64,000 nt of DNA from Chionoecetes opilio (taxonomy: Eukaryota; Arthropoda; Malacostraca; Decapoda; Majidae), in assembly GCA_016584305.1 (NCBI GenBank), contig JACEEZ010023743.1, positions 425,678-489,677 on the forward strand, written 5' to 3'. Below the pieces are notes generated by a model. It was not told the origin of the DNA. It saw nothing but the letters and a program-made list of their open reading frames with translations, and ran no database searches. Positions 35,312 to 47,324 of the stretch are shown in pieces. The position numbers and the translations under genes were made by a program. Position 1 is the first letter of the stretch. Each line of letters starts with the position of its first letter.

Positions 35312-35480
35312 CTATTCAGTGGGCATGGTGCGAATGATGTCAGAGTCGCCAGGATCAGTGATGGCCAGGGAGCAAACCCTGAAGTATTTACCACAGGCTG
35401 TTCCAAGCTCAATGTTGTTGCCAGAGTAGTGGTGCACACCAGTCTTCGCCAACATGGCATAGTATTCAATCTCGGACTTC
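35312..35480 (-). CDS. RPL30: Ribosomal protein eL30 (RPL30), last coding exon
   Basis: The exon encodes residues 57-111 and TAG at 35314-35312. RPL30 is a 60S subunit protein of the L7Ae/L30e RNA-binding fold. The sequence [50 protein letters not shown] is almost invariant with the animal family. It follows the acceptor TTTCTTTACAG (35483-35481) and completes a split Arg codon. The TMPTE C-terminus is shorter than the human tail, and the total of 111 residues matches the insect length class. A strong GTACGTG donor lies at 35304, seven bases past the stop. Confidence 0.96.
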
Positions 35481-36519
35481 CTGTAAAGAAACAAAGACAC
35501 CAACCTCCATTAGAAAATTCAAACATTAACTCTTTTCTTACTGCGTGTGGGAGTGCCCAAAGTAGTCTTTGGAGTGGCACATGAGTGGAATTCAGGCATC
35601 CCATTAATTGAGAAACGAATTGAGTGTTACCTACAAGTTCAATTCTCACACAAACTCCTTTAGCTTATATTCATGCATCTTACAGCATTCTAGATTAATG
35701 TTAACCTTCATTTTGTGAATATGACCCATTTCTCTTTCTCTAAACTTCACATGTATCCTCACTAATTTCAAATTGATATGCATTACGCAAATCAGAACTA
35801 ATGATATCAAATTCAAAGTATTCATAGGTGACATTTTACTAGAGAGAACAGGCATGAGGCTTACTTAGGGACTTTTTACCTTGCCGATTTCCCCTACCAC
35901 TCTTTCCTTCCCCTTCCCCTTAGCCAGAGACAGAGATAGAGAAAAAAAAAAAATGTGGCGCCAGTAAGTAATCACTTTCATCAGAAGTGTTATGAGGGAA
36001 AGCTTCCGATTCTGTTTAGTTACTATTAATAGGAAATTTATTTGATTCCCACCATCATTGTATCAGTGCTTTAAATTTGAGTAGAAAAATGAAAAACATT
36101 TCTTTAATAGTCTTTCAATGTTAATTTTGCCTGGCCTGAAACTTCAGACTTTTAAAGCAATCCACATTCTAAAGGTAATATTCTCTCTTTATGGTTGAAC
36201 ATATTGGCGGACCAGTAATACATGATTAAGTAATGCTTAATTTTTTAGAAACTTACATGTCTTAAGAACGAAGAACCGAGACTCCGCAGACAAACACACT
36301 GGTAACAACTCCCAAAATGCTTGCACAAAAGTGATAAGCATTTTGGTGTCGCTGTACCCTGGACAGTGCTTGCTAGTTAAACAAATCACTTTTTAAGTTA
36401 AAAGCTTTGTCCATCACCATCTTGGTAGACTGAACATCAGCAAGGCTGTGAGGCCCTGTGATGCAAGCCGTGCCAAAATGGAGGGGTTGGCCATGTGAAG
36501 GTCTACTTCTCAGTCTCAC
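35481..36519 (-). other. RPL30 intron 2
   Basis: A 1039-bp phase-2 intron, GTGAGA to TTTACAG on the minus strand. No snoRNA, transposon or ORF was recognised in it. Confidence 0.85.
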
Positions 36520-36665
36520 CTGAGTGATGGAGTGTTGTTGGCAATAATGACAAGCTTTGCCTTGCCAGCTCGGAGGCACTTCAGCGTCTGTCGGTATCCC
36601 AGGACATACTTGCCAGACTTCATCACCAGGGCCAGCCGAGAGTTGATACTCTCAATGGCCTTTTT
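36520..36665 (-). CDS. RPL30: Ribosomal protein eL30 (RPL30), coding exon 2
   Basis: The exon encodes residues 8-55 and two bases of Arg56. It contains [20 protein letters not shown], then [20 protein letters not shown] and IANNTPSLR, the conserved N-terminal half of eL30 with the Gly- and Lys-rich RNA-contact region. It is bounded by TTTTACAG (36668-36666) and CTCAG|GTGAGA. No stop occurs in frame. Confidence 0.96.
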
Positions 36666-38794
36666 CTGTAAAATTATATTTCATGAAGAACTATTCCATA
36701 CTGTAAATGCACACGTACACATTTATGCAAATAACTGTCGCTTCATCAATGGAACCCCAGGTCCCTAGAAGCTATTTGATCTTGCCATCCAAATGGGACC
36801 AAAGAACACAGGTTCTTTGGTCTGACGAAGACGGCGCACACTCACACACATTGTAAATATCAGATTACAGTAGCAACATCTCCACTATAGTTAGCACAGG
36901 AAGTTAGCAACATATCCACTATAGGCTGAAGCAGAAATAATGTCTCATTTTCAAACTACCATTATAAATGATTTTTTTGTTTTATTCAAACTACAGTATT
37001 GATAAACCCAAACATGTAGTTACTACAATCATTGCGATTGTACCGGCAGAAATCCATTGAGCCGAGTGTCAAAAATGTAACAAAAACTGACACCAGCTGC
37101 TTGCATTGAAATAACTACAACATACTTCTGCAAATTATGTATGTAATTGACAAAAAATATTGGATTCTGTAATGCTGCAGTTTAATACAAAACATGCATT
37201 GGTTACGCATCCTGACATAAATGGGGGGGTAGTCCCCCTACTAGTTCACTAACCTAACCTAGACATAAATGCAACCTAAACTAACTGAGAGGGGGCTGCT
37301 CTCCCCAATCCCCCTCTTGTGTTATTATTTATTTTCGACGGCTGATGTAGGGATTAGAAATCCTGCAAATAGTGAAATTTACAAGTTGAGGACGGTAATA
37401 ACTGTCTTGTATTGTAATATGAGTAAAATTCTAGTTCTTTCCCGCCCTTAGTGTTTTTGGTATTATTCCAGATGAACACCTAACTCACTTTGGTGGACAA
37501 AACTATTTTGTTCTGGTGAGTTTTGATGTTTTGAATGAATCTGCGGTAAAACTTTGGAAGAAGTCCTTCACCCCTATCTTTTTTTTCTTCCCCTTATAGC
37601 CAACAAGCCTGGGGAACTGGCGGGAATACGGGGTTTTTGGGCGGGGAAGCAAATTAAGTGATTTATGGCTCCCAAAAAAATCATCAAAGTCACTATATGT
37701 AAAAATCTAACCTAACCTTAACCAGAGTATACCTAACCTAACCAGTATACTAACTAACCTAACCAAAGTATACCTAACCTAACCTTAACCACAAAGTATA
37801 CCTAACCTAACCTTAACCACAAAGTATACCTAACCTAACCTTAACCACAAAGTATTCCTAACCTAACCTTAACCACAAAGTATACCTAACCTAACCTAAC
37901 CTTAACCATAAAGTATACCTAACCTAACCTAACCTTACCCACAAAGTATACCTAACCTAACCTAACCTTAACCACAAAGTATACCTAACCTAACCTAACC
38001 GGATTTAGAATTTTTTGAGGCACCATATTTCATAGCGGCCGTGTGGGTTAACCAAGGATGAGCGCACGCTGGAACCTTTACAGATGTGAAGTACAATAAG
38101 CATACAATACAGTGCGGTAGTTTATTTCAGTCAAAGCCGGAAGGATGAGTTCCAAAGTATTTCCGAGAAGTCAACTAAATAAAGACCCAGACAGCAAGAA
38201 GAAACGTCAGGGAGTGCCGTTGAAAAAGGCCAGACTCCCGACCAACAACTGAACGGAACATAACATAACATAGCTGTTCAGCCTATTGATAGTATTTAAT
38301 CCCTGAATGTAGAACCACGGGTAATAGTTGATTAAATGTATATAGCGGGTGCTGTAATATCAAAATAAAGAACTGGAACTGTCGTCGAAAATAGAAACAC
38401 TAGTCTACGTGAAAAATTGGAACACTCGCCAATGTCAAATCCTATCGGCGAGTTCCAGGTACCGAACAAAAGTAAAAATCGTAGCATGCACTCTTAGAAA
38501 TCTCTTGAAAGTTAAATGTTGCCACGAAAGCCTGGCATACCAGCAGCATAGGGCCCCCTGACCATGAACTCCTACTACCTACAGTCTGCCATGTGTCACG
38601 CTGCAATATAAGAAACCACCACGCAAGCCAACCAGGTCAACCTCACCAGTGGCTAAACTCAACCATTTGTCCCTATGTGCAACCCCTAACACTGAGAGCT
38701 AAGCTAGAGTACTAATGTGTTAAATAATTAAAGTAGTTTTTAGAAGTACATAGCTGATGCAAGACCACGTGTGCAGGTACGAGAAAGTACTTAC
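36666..38794 (-). other. RPL30 intron 1
   Basis: A 2129-bp intron, GTAAGTAC to TTTTACAG on the minus strand. It contains the dispersed repeat at about 37200-37440 and the CCTAA-type array at about 37706-38001. The remainder has no recognised feature. Confidence 0.85.
37706..38001. repeat. Interstitial CCTAA (TTAGG-type) minisatellite
   Basis: About nine units of roughly 27-32 bp, each combining CCTAACCTAACCTTAACC with ACAAAGTATA. The CCTAA core equals the arthropod telomere repeat, but it is interspersed with a non-telomeric spacer, so it is not a chromosome end. Confidence 0.85.
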
Positions 38795-38815
38795 AGACTT
38801 CTTTGTAGGCGCCAT
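38795..38815 (-). CDS. RPL30: Ribosomal protein eL30 (RPL30), first coding exon
   Basis: The exon encodes only MAPTKKS, ending exactly at TCT|GTAAGT in phase 0. The context CCACCATGG on the minus strand is an optimal Kozak start. A tiny first coding exon holding the Lys-rich N-terminus before KKAIESIN is consistent with eL30 in other animals. Confidence 0.9.
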
Positions 38816-38987
38816 GGTGGATGTGTCTGTCTTCCCTCCTCCTTACAACGATCTGAAACTATAACGAGGTATCAGCATCCACACACACGCCTTTGCTGGG
38901 CTATAAGAATGATAACACACGGGGCGGAGAAGAGAGCGACACCAGCACCACGTCCTCACCTCACAGCGGCGGCGGCTGAAAAGAAGG
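38816..38987 (-). promoter_or_regulatory. RPL30 5' UTR with intron and 5'-TOP-like start
   Basis: Read on the minus strand, a pyrimidine tract CCTTCTTTTC (38987-38978) fits a terminal-oligopyrimidine transcription start. A short non-coding exon ends CTGTGAG|GTGAGG (donor at 38959). The matching acceptor AGTTTCAG ends at 38853, leaving a 37-base UTR segment (38816-38852) before the ATG. This gives a 107-bp 5'-UTR intron. The region is GC-rich (GCGGCGGCGG). TOP starts put ribosomal protein mRNAs under mTOR-dependent translational control; that role here is inferred. Confidence 0.7.
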
Positions 38988-39188
38988 CAGAGGAGCGCCG
39001 CGTGATGCTTGGGACGTAGGAACGGGGAGGTGAATGAGGTGGAAAATATATACTGACCTATAACATGTGATTGGGCAATAGAACAGCAATAAAAACAAAA
39101 CAAAACAAATATTTAAAATTTCTGATCATAAAGGCAAGAAGAAAAATATGAAAGTGAGCTGCAATAAAGGGAGTTACCTATAGCGAGC

Positions 39189-41185
39189 GATGATAAAATT
39201 GATGAGTGACAAAGGTGGGGGTGAGGGTATGGTGGATGGGTTGTATAGGCTTTTTAGGCAGATTTGGCAGGATAAGAGAGTCCCAAGGAAATGGAATGAG
39301 GGTAGGGTTATTCTATTACACAAGGGAGGTCACAAAAGTAGAAAGCTCTTGAAAAATTATCGACCAATAGCAGTAATGGATACGGTGGGAAAGATATTCA
39401 GTGGGTTACTAAATGGTAGGATTAGTGAATTTTTGTAGAGAAATAGAGTAATGGGGAGGAACAGAATGGCTTTCGCAAGGATAGGAGAGGTGAGGACAAC
39501 ATGTTCGTAGTTAGTTCAGTGATAGAAAAAATGAATAGGATGGGTGGGAAGACATACCTTGCATTCCTTGACATTGAAAAGGCTTATGATAGGGTCAATA
39601 GGGGTTTGCTTTGTAGACTACTGTCTAGAATTGGGATTAGTGACAGAATAGTCAGCATAATAGATAGTATGTATGAGGACACACGGGCAGTGTACAGGCT
39701 TGGGGACATAGAGACAGAGTGGGTAGGTAGTCGAAGAGGGGTTAGGCAGGGCTGCGTGTTATCACCGTTACTTTTTGGCTTATATACAGAGGAATTAGCA
39801 ATTAAGTTGAGAAATTCGGGCTATGGGATAAGGGTTGGGGAGGAAAAGTTGAGCAGTTTACTATATGCTGACGACATAGTTGTCATGAGTGAGGACAGTG
39901 GAGAACTTCAGGAGATGCTACATATAGTCGCACAGTATGGGAGGGATTTTGGGATGAAATTTAACAGTGAGAAAAGTCAGGTCCTGGTTATAAATGGAGA
40001 GGCAGCAGATGAGGGTATGAGTTGGGAAATGGGAGACCTGAGGATAGGGCGCACCGAGTCATATAAATACCTAGGTATCACAGTAGATGGGAAGGGAGCA
40101 GATAGGACGAAACAGGATAAAATAGGAAAAGCAAATCAGTGGGTGGGAAGGCTTGGTAGTGTAGCAAGATGTAGGGCAAACAGGTATGAGGTAGTAAGAG
40201 GGTTGTGGAAAGGCATGGCAGTACCGAGCCTCATGTATGGGGCAGAGTGTAGGTATGAGGTGGACGGTAGGAGAGCTGGACAAGTTAGAGGTAGTACAGA
40301 ACAGGGTAGGTAGACTTGCACTAGAGGCAAACAGGTATGTAGCAGTGGAGGCGATCAGGGGAGAGGCAGGGTGGAGTAGCCTACCTTTGCGGAGAGAATA
40401 GGAAAGTCAGTGCTTAATTACAAAATCAGGCTTAGAAAAATGGATGAAAACAGGTGGGCTCGAAATGTTTATGAGTGGATAGGACAGAGTAGTAAATGGG
40501 ATAGATCAAGCAGACGGTGGGAGAGGAAATGTGGGTTAAAGGGTTTCACAGATTTTTGTTTTGATTGATTTTTGGTTTCACACCAGTCTAGTGAGGGGGA
40601 GTTAAAGCGAAAGGTGAAAGACCAAGTTCAGAGGCAGGGCAGGGAGATGTGGAGACAGAGGATGGAGGGTAAGAGTTCTCTGACTTGGTACAAGGGGAAG
40701 ACCACACCAAAGTGTGAGGTCTTTTATGATGGTAGCTTGGGGAGTAGTTTAATATTTAAAGCAAGGACTAAATCTCTGGAGGTCAATAGTAGAACATATA
40801 GATGGGCAAACGAAGGAAGCAAGATATGTCAAATGTGTATGGGTAGACTAGATGAAACTGTAGATCACCTGGTATTAATGTGTCCAAGGTATGATGAGGA
40901 AAGAGAGCGGCTTATAGCAATAGTGGCACGGGAGGTAGGCGGGGATCAGTGGGATAGAGTGGCAGAGGGGAACATAGATGGGATAATGGAATTTCTTTTA
41001 GGTTTGAGTAGGGTACAGGATACAAATAGAAGAATCATCGAAGGGGTTAAAGTATTTTTAGAAAAGGCTTGGGAAAAAAGAGCAGAGAGTTAGGGCCTCA
41101 TACAAGCCCTGAGGGAGCCAGCCGGAAATTAGGCTTTGAACCGGGTGAAAACCACGGTTTAGCTCCTCACCTGAAAGAAGAAGAA
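39189..41185 (+). mobile_element. LINE-D: non-LTR retrotransposon, frameshifted
   Basis: The 5'-truncated RT begins near PRKWNEGRVILLHKGG (about 39280-39330), NYRPIAVMDTVGKIF (about 39356-39400), a broken MGRNRMAFARI segment (about 39450), TYLAFLDIEKAYDRVNRG (about 39553-39606), GVRQGCVLSPLLFGLYTEEL (about 39735-39800) and LLYADDIVVMSE (about 39857-39893). A third frame (40572-41093) encodes the C-terminal zinc-knuckle-like CQMCMGRLDETVDHLVLMC. Breaks occur at about 39437, about 40313 and about 40380-40570. The tail is AAG-rich (about 41173-41195). A 3' fragment in opposite orientation lies at 42165-42481. Confidence 0.85.
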
Positions 41186-41500
41186 GAAAGAAGAGACAGA
41201 GATCAAAAGCAGTAAAACATAGGTATATCGGTATTATACCATATATATTAAGTCTATGGGGTATACAGGTATACATGTAGTAGTACGTGTGTCATAAATG
41301 CAATAAAACCATGTGTGGAAAACATAGGCTACACAAAAAACAGCAGGTAGCGTTTGGAATTTTCGTTGCCAGTCTCTGATGGTTTTATTTTGAGCCTCAC
41401 CATATGTTTGAGATAGTCTTGTGTGTGGAAAAATAAGGATAGTATATATATATAAGATAGATTATAAACGTCTCATTAGTTTCCTTCGAGCTACCTATTA

Positions 41501-41545
41501 GAGAGAGAGAGAGATAGAGGAGAGAGAAGAGATGGAGAGGGGAAG

Positions 41546-41584
<39 letters not shown>

Positions 41585-41695
41585 GAGAGGAGGAGAGCGA
41601 AGAGAGGAGAGAGAGAGAAGAAGAGAGAGAGAGGGGAGAGAGAGAGAGAAGAAGAGAGAGAGAGAGAGAGGAGAGGAGAGAGAGAGAGAGGGAGA

Positions 41696-41741
<46 letters not shown>
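41501..41741. repeat. (GA)n low-complexity tract
   Basis: GA/GGA/GAA repeats across about 240 bp. Arg/Glu or Ser/Leu open frames here are not genes. Confidence 0.95.
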
Positions 41742-41745
<4 letters not shown>

Positions 41746-42164
41746 TCTCTCTCTCTATATATACAGGGTGTAACACGAGTTTTCTACAAATATTGATACA
41801 GGTGAAAGAACATGTAATTCTAAGCACAAAATAGTCTATAACCATATGCTTTTTGAAGCTTCCTTTAGACGTGAAATGAAGTTAGAAAAATTAGCGCGGC
41901 CAGTAATTTCACCATGGCAGGCGTTTGCCATTCGGTGACATTTTGAATGATTTAATCATTATGTTTACTAGTAATGGAGCATTACATTATCTTATAACAA
42001 CACAATTGGTATTAATAGACATGTTATTACTAAATAAGCAGTACATAAAAACAGCAGGGCTGTAATAAACAATACTGTACAAGGCTACATAGCATTGTGT
42101 CAGGGAGGGGTAGGATGTAACCACTGATCTATATAACATGGATCGCGGATGGGCTAGCTTCTCC

Positions 42165-42481
42165 TTCTCTTCTTCTTTCTAGGTGGGGAGCTAAACCACG
42201 GTTTTCAGTCGCAGTTCAAAGCCTATTTTCCGGCTGGCTCCCTGAGGGCTTGTAGGATTAGGCCCTAACTCTCTGCTCTTTTTACCCAAGCCTTTTCTAG
42301 AAATACTTTAACCCCTTCAATGATTCTTCTATTGGTGTCCTGTACCCTACTCAAACCTAAAAGAAATTCCATTATCCCATCTATGTTCCCCTCTGCCACT
42401 CTATCCCACTGATCCACGCCTACCTCCCGTGCCACTATTGCTATAAGCCGCTCTCTTTCCTCATCATACCTTGGACACATT
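42165..42481 (-). mobile_element. LINE-D 3'-end fragment
   Basis: This is the reverse complement of about 40870-41190. The minus strand encodes CPRYDEERERLIAIVAREVG through KAWVKRAES, with two or three residue differences from the + copy. Confidence 0.85.
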
Positions 42482-42601
42482 GGACAGCTGTGGCCGAGAT
42501 ACTGAAGTCACTAGCCGCCATCTTGAAATAACCAAAACAAATACATGGGCCGGCCAGGCAGTGGCTGGGTGTTGGCTGCTGGCATGTGATAGCCTATATT
42601 A

Positions 42602-42692
42602 CCACCTACTACTACTACTACTATTACCACCTACTACTACTATTACCACCTACAACTACTATTAACACCTACTACTACTACTACTAAACTTC
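42602..42692. repeat. (CTA)n / CTATTACCAC repeat
   Basis: Clusters of CTACTACTA interspersed with TATTACCACC. Confidence 0.9.
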
Positions 42693-42824
42693 CAACCTAG
42701 TGCATCGTCGAACCTTCCAAGTCATTTATTTACGGTGATACACAAGACAACAGGTGTGTTGCGAGGCCGTACAGGTGTTTACTTACTTAGTTTACTTAGT
42801 AGAATTTCGCCTCCCAGGGCGCAG

Positions 42825-43532
42825 CTAAGGTGGGCCTCCGCTGTGGCCAGGCAGCTCCGCTTCTCTGGTGGTGTGGTGGCACGCCAAAGAGTTGCTTCCG
42901 GTGCTGGGGTAGCCTGGTGTTGGGGGCTCGTCAGGCACTGATGCCAACCATTTGTCCAGCTGATGCTTGAAGGAGTCAGTGGATACTCCAGTCAGCTCCC
43001 TGATGGCCTTTGGCACAGCATTGAACAAACGAGCCCCATTTCTTGTAAATGAGTTATGTACTACTGTTGCTACTCTTTGAGTGGTGGCTTGTGTTCTCCT
43101 GATGTAGCACAGCCGACCTTTCCTTGGATGATGGTTTATTTGCAGGCCTACGTCAGGTACCAGTGTCTCTAGGGTCTTCCACACATAGATTACTAGGTAC
43201 CTCTCACGTCTTCTCTGCAGGGAGTACAGTCTAAGGTGGCGTAGACGCTCCCAGTAATCCATATGCTGGGAGTCCCAGATTTTACTGGTGAAGGACCTCT
43301 GTAGAGCTTCCAATTTTACTATGTCCCCTTTCTTGTACGGCGACCAGAGCTGGCAGCAATACTCCAGTCTGGGGAGGACGAGGGCCTTCCATAGTGTTAA
43401 CATGCAGGTCCTCTCCCTGGTGTGAAAGGTCCTGAGGATCCACCCGGTCAATTTCTTGGCAGTGTTTGATATGTTGATTATGTGCTGTGAGAAGGTACTA
43501 TCAGCACTCATGGTGATGCCCAAGTCACGCAC
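42825..43532 (-). mobile_element. LINE-B-related fragment (RT C-terminal domain)
   Basis: This is an uninterrupted 235-codon minus-strand frame. It is homologous to the C-terminal third of LINE-B (GWILRTF, MLTLWKALV, LEYCCQLWSP, YWERLRHLRLYSLQRRRERY, GARLFNAVP, FKHQLDKWL) but clearly divergent, so it is a second subfamily. It lacks all RT catalytic motifs. Confidence 0.85.
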
Positions 43533-43555
43533 GTGGTGTGCTGGGGTGATGGTTT

Positions 43556-43808
43556 GTAGGTGTAGTGACAGGTGTCTTGCGAGGCCGTACAGGTGTGTTG
43601 CGAGGCCGTACAGGTGTGTAGTGACAGGTGCCTTGCGAGGCCGTACAGGTGTATAGTGACAGGTGTGTTGCGAGGCCGTACAGGTGTGTAGTGACAGGTG
43701 TGTTGCGAGGCTGTACAGGTGTGTAGTGACAGGTGTCTTGCGAGGCCGTACAGGTGTGTAGTGACAGGTGTGTTGCGAGGCCGTACAAGTGTGTAGTGAC
43801 AGGTGTGG
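43556..43808. repeat. ~35-bp minisatellite
   Basis: Seven or so units built from GTGTAGTGACAGGTGTGTTG and CGAGGCCGTACAG. One unit is also present near 42757-42778, which suggests spread around the LINE-B-related fragment. Confidence 0.9.
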
Positions 43809-44340
43809 TGTATGTGGTAAAGCGAGAGGCTAACAGTGCAGTGTACAGACCTAATGAGCGAACCACCGAGTGTGTGTGTGTCTGACCTAATGAGCGAACG
43901 CGCAGTTCTCGTCCACTATAACGGCGCTAGCCCCGTACCGCCGCCGCCACGGGTACGGCGCGAGCCACAGTGGTCCATAGAAGCTACTCTCGGGGATTAC
44001 AGGAAGTTTAAATTAATCAAAAACCTTTGGCCTAATCAAAAAACCTTTCTTAATTAGGTATATTGAATTGAAAGTAGTTAGTTTCGTACACTGATTTTGA
44101 GTATTTTCGTACATACCTGGTGTCGTTTCGTAACTCTAGTAGTCAAGTTCAACTCTGAGCTGAGTGTACGAAACGACTATGGTTTCATTTAGACTACGAA
44201 ACAACTTTTGGTAATAATGTACGAGTTTCGCGGTCGTTTTAAGAGACATCAACTATTTTTTCTTGGCCTACAATAGGTGCTTGTTGCAATGGAGATAGTT
44301 TTATTTTGCGCAACCCCCCCCCCAAAAAAAATAAATAATA

Positions 44341-44457
44341 TTAATGAAACCTAACCTAACCTTATAGGTTTTAATGAAACCTAACCTAACCTTAAAGGTT
44401 TTAATGAAACCTAACCTAACCTTATAGGTTGTAATGAAACCTAACCTAGCTTTAACC
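44341..44457. repeat. CCTAA-containing ~31-bp tandem repeat
   Basis: Four units of TTAATGAAACCTAACCTAAC plus CTTATAGGTT. Like 37706-38001 it has TTAGG-type cores in a longer unit. Confidence 0.85.
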
Positions 44458-44639
44458 ACAAGGTATACTTTTTTTTCCTTTTTTTTTTCTTCGCAAAATA
44501 AAGCCATCTCCATTAGAACAAGCACCGCTTATTAGGAAGCGCGCGAAAAGTATACCATATCCACCTATATTTTTTTTTTAACTAGTAGGTGGATGACTGG
44601 AGTGGGTAGATGGATTAAGAGTGGATGGGCTGGGTGGGG

Positions 44640-44804
44640 AGTGGGGGTGGGTGTGTGTGTGGTGTGGGTGTCTGGGTGTGTGTGGGTGTGGGTGTGTGTG
44701 TGTGTGGTGGGTGTGTGTGTGTGTGTGTGGTGGGTGGGTGTGTGTGTGGGTGTGTGTGGTGGGTGCGTGTGTGTGGTGGGTGCGTGTGTGTGTGTGTGGT
44801 GTTA
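44640..44804. repeat. (TG)n / GGGTG tract
   Basis: TG dinucleotide repeats with GGTGGG interruptions. Confidence 0.95.
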
Positions 44805-45457
44805 CTCACAGGTGGAAAGATTTGCCACTTCCAGGTCCTGGTCTGTTTGTACAGGACATAGCAGCACAGCTTGGCATGACGAGGTGATAACACAGCCAGA
44901 CAGCAAGCACAACTTGGCATGACGAGGCGATAACACCAGATAGACAGCAACGCGAGCCGCAGAAACAAGGCTTTGTTTTGGTTACGACAAGATGGCGGAC
45001 AGTTGGAACCAGTGCTGAGCCAGGCTTCCGCGATCCATGTTATATAGATCAGTGGATGTAACACGTGACTCAGTTGATCGGCGTGAGGCCTCGCAGTCTA
45101 GTCCCTCCTTCCTCCCCCGCCCCGACGCACTGCCACTTAGCCTTTTACAGTATTGTTTATTACAGCCCTGCTGTTCTCATGTACTGCTTATTTAGTAATA
45201 ACATGTCCACTAATACCAATTGTGTTGTTATAAGATAATGTAATGCTCCATTACTAGTAAACATTATGATTAAATCATTCAAAATGTCACCGAACGCCAA
45301 CCGCCTGCCATGGTGAAATTACTGGCCGCGCTAATTTTTATAACTTCATCTCACGTCTAAAGGAAGCTTCAAAAAGCATATGGTTATAGAATAATTTGTG
45401 CTTAGAATTACATGTTCTTTCACCTGTATCAATATTTGCAGAAACTCGTGTTACACC

Positions 45458-45460
<3 letters not shown>

Positions 45461-45515
<55 letters not shown>

Positions 45516-45539
45516 CTATATAAATAGCTATATAAATAG

Positions 45540-45605
<66 letters not shown>

Positions 45606-46184
45606 ATAATAATATAAGCGAAAGTGTGTCTGTCTGTCTGTCTGTCCGCGATAGGTGCCGCCCCCTGTGGCGGAATCCCATCATATGGCACAGTTTTGGA
45701 ACCAGGTCGACCAGGGGAACATTTTAAGGCCACTTTGGGGATGATCCGATCACTTTTTTTTTTTTTTTTTTTAGTAGCCTATTAGCGAGAATTGTGAAAA
45801 AAAAGTGGGTTGCGAGAATTGAGGAAACCTTGATGTAGGATGATGGGTAATGGGTGAGTGAATGGGTGGGGTGATGGGTAATGGGTGTGGGGTGATGGGT
45901 GAGTGAATGGGTGGGGGGTGATGGGTGAGGGTGAGGGAATAGGTGGGGGGTGATGGGTAATGGGTGAGTGAATGGGTGTGTGGTGATGGGTAATGGGTGA
46001 GTGAATGGTGGGGGGTGATGGGTAATGGGTGAGTGAATGGGGGGGGAATACATACATTTCTACATCCATGATTTCAGGAAAGTTAGAAGGGGCTATCTGG
46101 AGAGTCTGTGTTTATAGCCCTCCGCAGGAGCTAGCCAAAAAGTCCGCCGGTGGGCGGCTTTGCGGCTAGTATATATATATATAT

Positions 46185-46261
<77 letters not shown>

Positions 46262-46305
46262 GGTGCCTATATATCGATTCTATGGTGACACCGTCACCAT
46301 ATCTA

Positions 46306-46342
<37 letters not shown>

Positions 46343-47284
46343 ATAGATATGGATATATATCCATATATATCTATATCTATATCTATATCTATATATATCT
46401 ATATCTATATATATATATATATATATATGGTGACGGTGTAGGACAGACCATAGGACCTATATAAAGGCACCATATATAGCTATTACTAGCCGCAAAGCCG
46501 CCCTCCGGGCGGACTTTTTGGCTAGCTCCTGCGGAGGGCTATTGGTGGGCCTTCGGCCCACCACCTGTGTTTGGTGGGTCTTCGGCCCACCAAACATGGA
46601 CTCTCCAGATAGCCCCTTTTAAACTTTCCTGAAATCATGGATGTAGAAATGTATGTATTCCCCCCACCCATTACCCATTCACTCACCCCCCACCCATTCA
46701 CTCACCCATTACCCATCACCCCCCACCATTCACTCACCCATTACCCATCACCCCCCACCCATTCACTCACCCATTACCCATCACCACACACCCATTCACT
46801 CACCCATTACCATCACCCCCCACCCATTCACTCACTCATTACCCATCACCCCCACCCATTCACTCACCCATTACCCATCACCATACACCCATTCACTCAC
46901 CCATTACCCATCACCCCCCACCTATTCCCATCACCCATCACCCATCACCCCCCACCCATTCACTCACCCATCACCCACACCCATTACCCCACCCATTCAC
47001 TCACCCATTACCCATCACCCTACATCAAGGCTTCCTCAATTCTCGCAACCCACTTTGTTTTCACAATTCTCGCTAATAGGCTGCTAAAAAAAAGAGAAAA
47101 AAGAAAGTGATCGGATCATCTCATAAGTGGGCTTATGACCTTCCCCTGGTCGACCCGATTCCAAAAATGTGCCATATGAGGTGTTTGCGCCACGGGGGGC
47201 GGAACCTATACCACACACACACACACACACAGACAGACAGACAGACAGGACAGACAGACAGACAGACACACTTTCGCGTTATAT

Positions 47285-47324
<40 letters not shown>

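Larger units (their letters stand above)
41764..45460. mobile_element. 3.7-kb long-inverted-repeat element (CAGGGTGTAACACGAG ends)
   Basis: The ends CAGGGTGTAACACGAG and CTCGTGTTACACCCTG sit between TATATA flanks. Arms of about 390 bp (41764 to about 42150; about 45015-45460) are reverse complements with small indels. The right arm contains an extra about 70-bp segment near 45065-45130. The interior is a patchwork of LINE-D and LINE-B relatives, minisatellites, CCTAA repeats and a TG tract, with no transposase, so it may be a compound of several insertions. The superfamily is not determined. Confidence 0.65.

Noticed and set aside
37706..38001. Chromosome end (telomere)
   Set aside because: The CCTAA blocks are interrupted by a fixed spacer and lie inside an RPL30 intron.
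44593..45064. Open frames rich in Cys-Val or Thr-His
   Set aside because: They derive from (TG)n repeats. The frames at 60539-60982 and 61111-61320 have the same cause.
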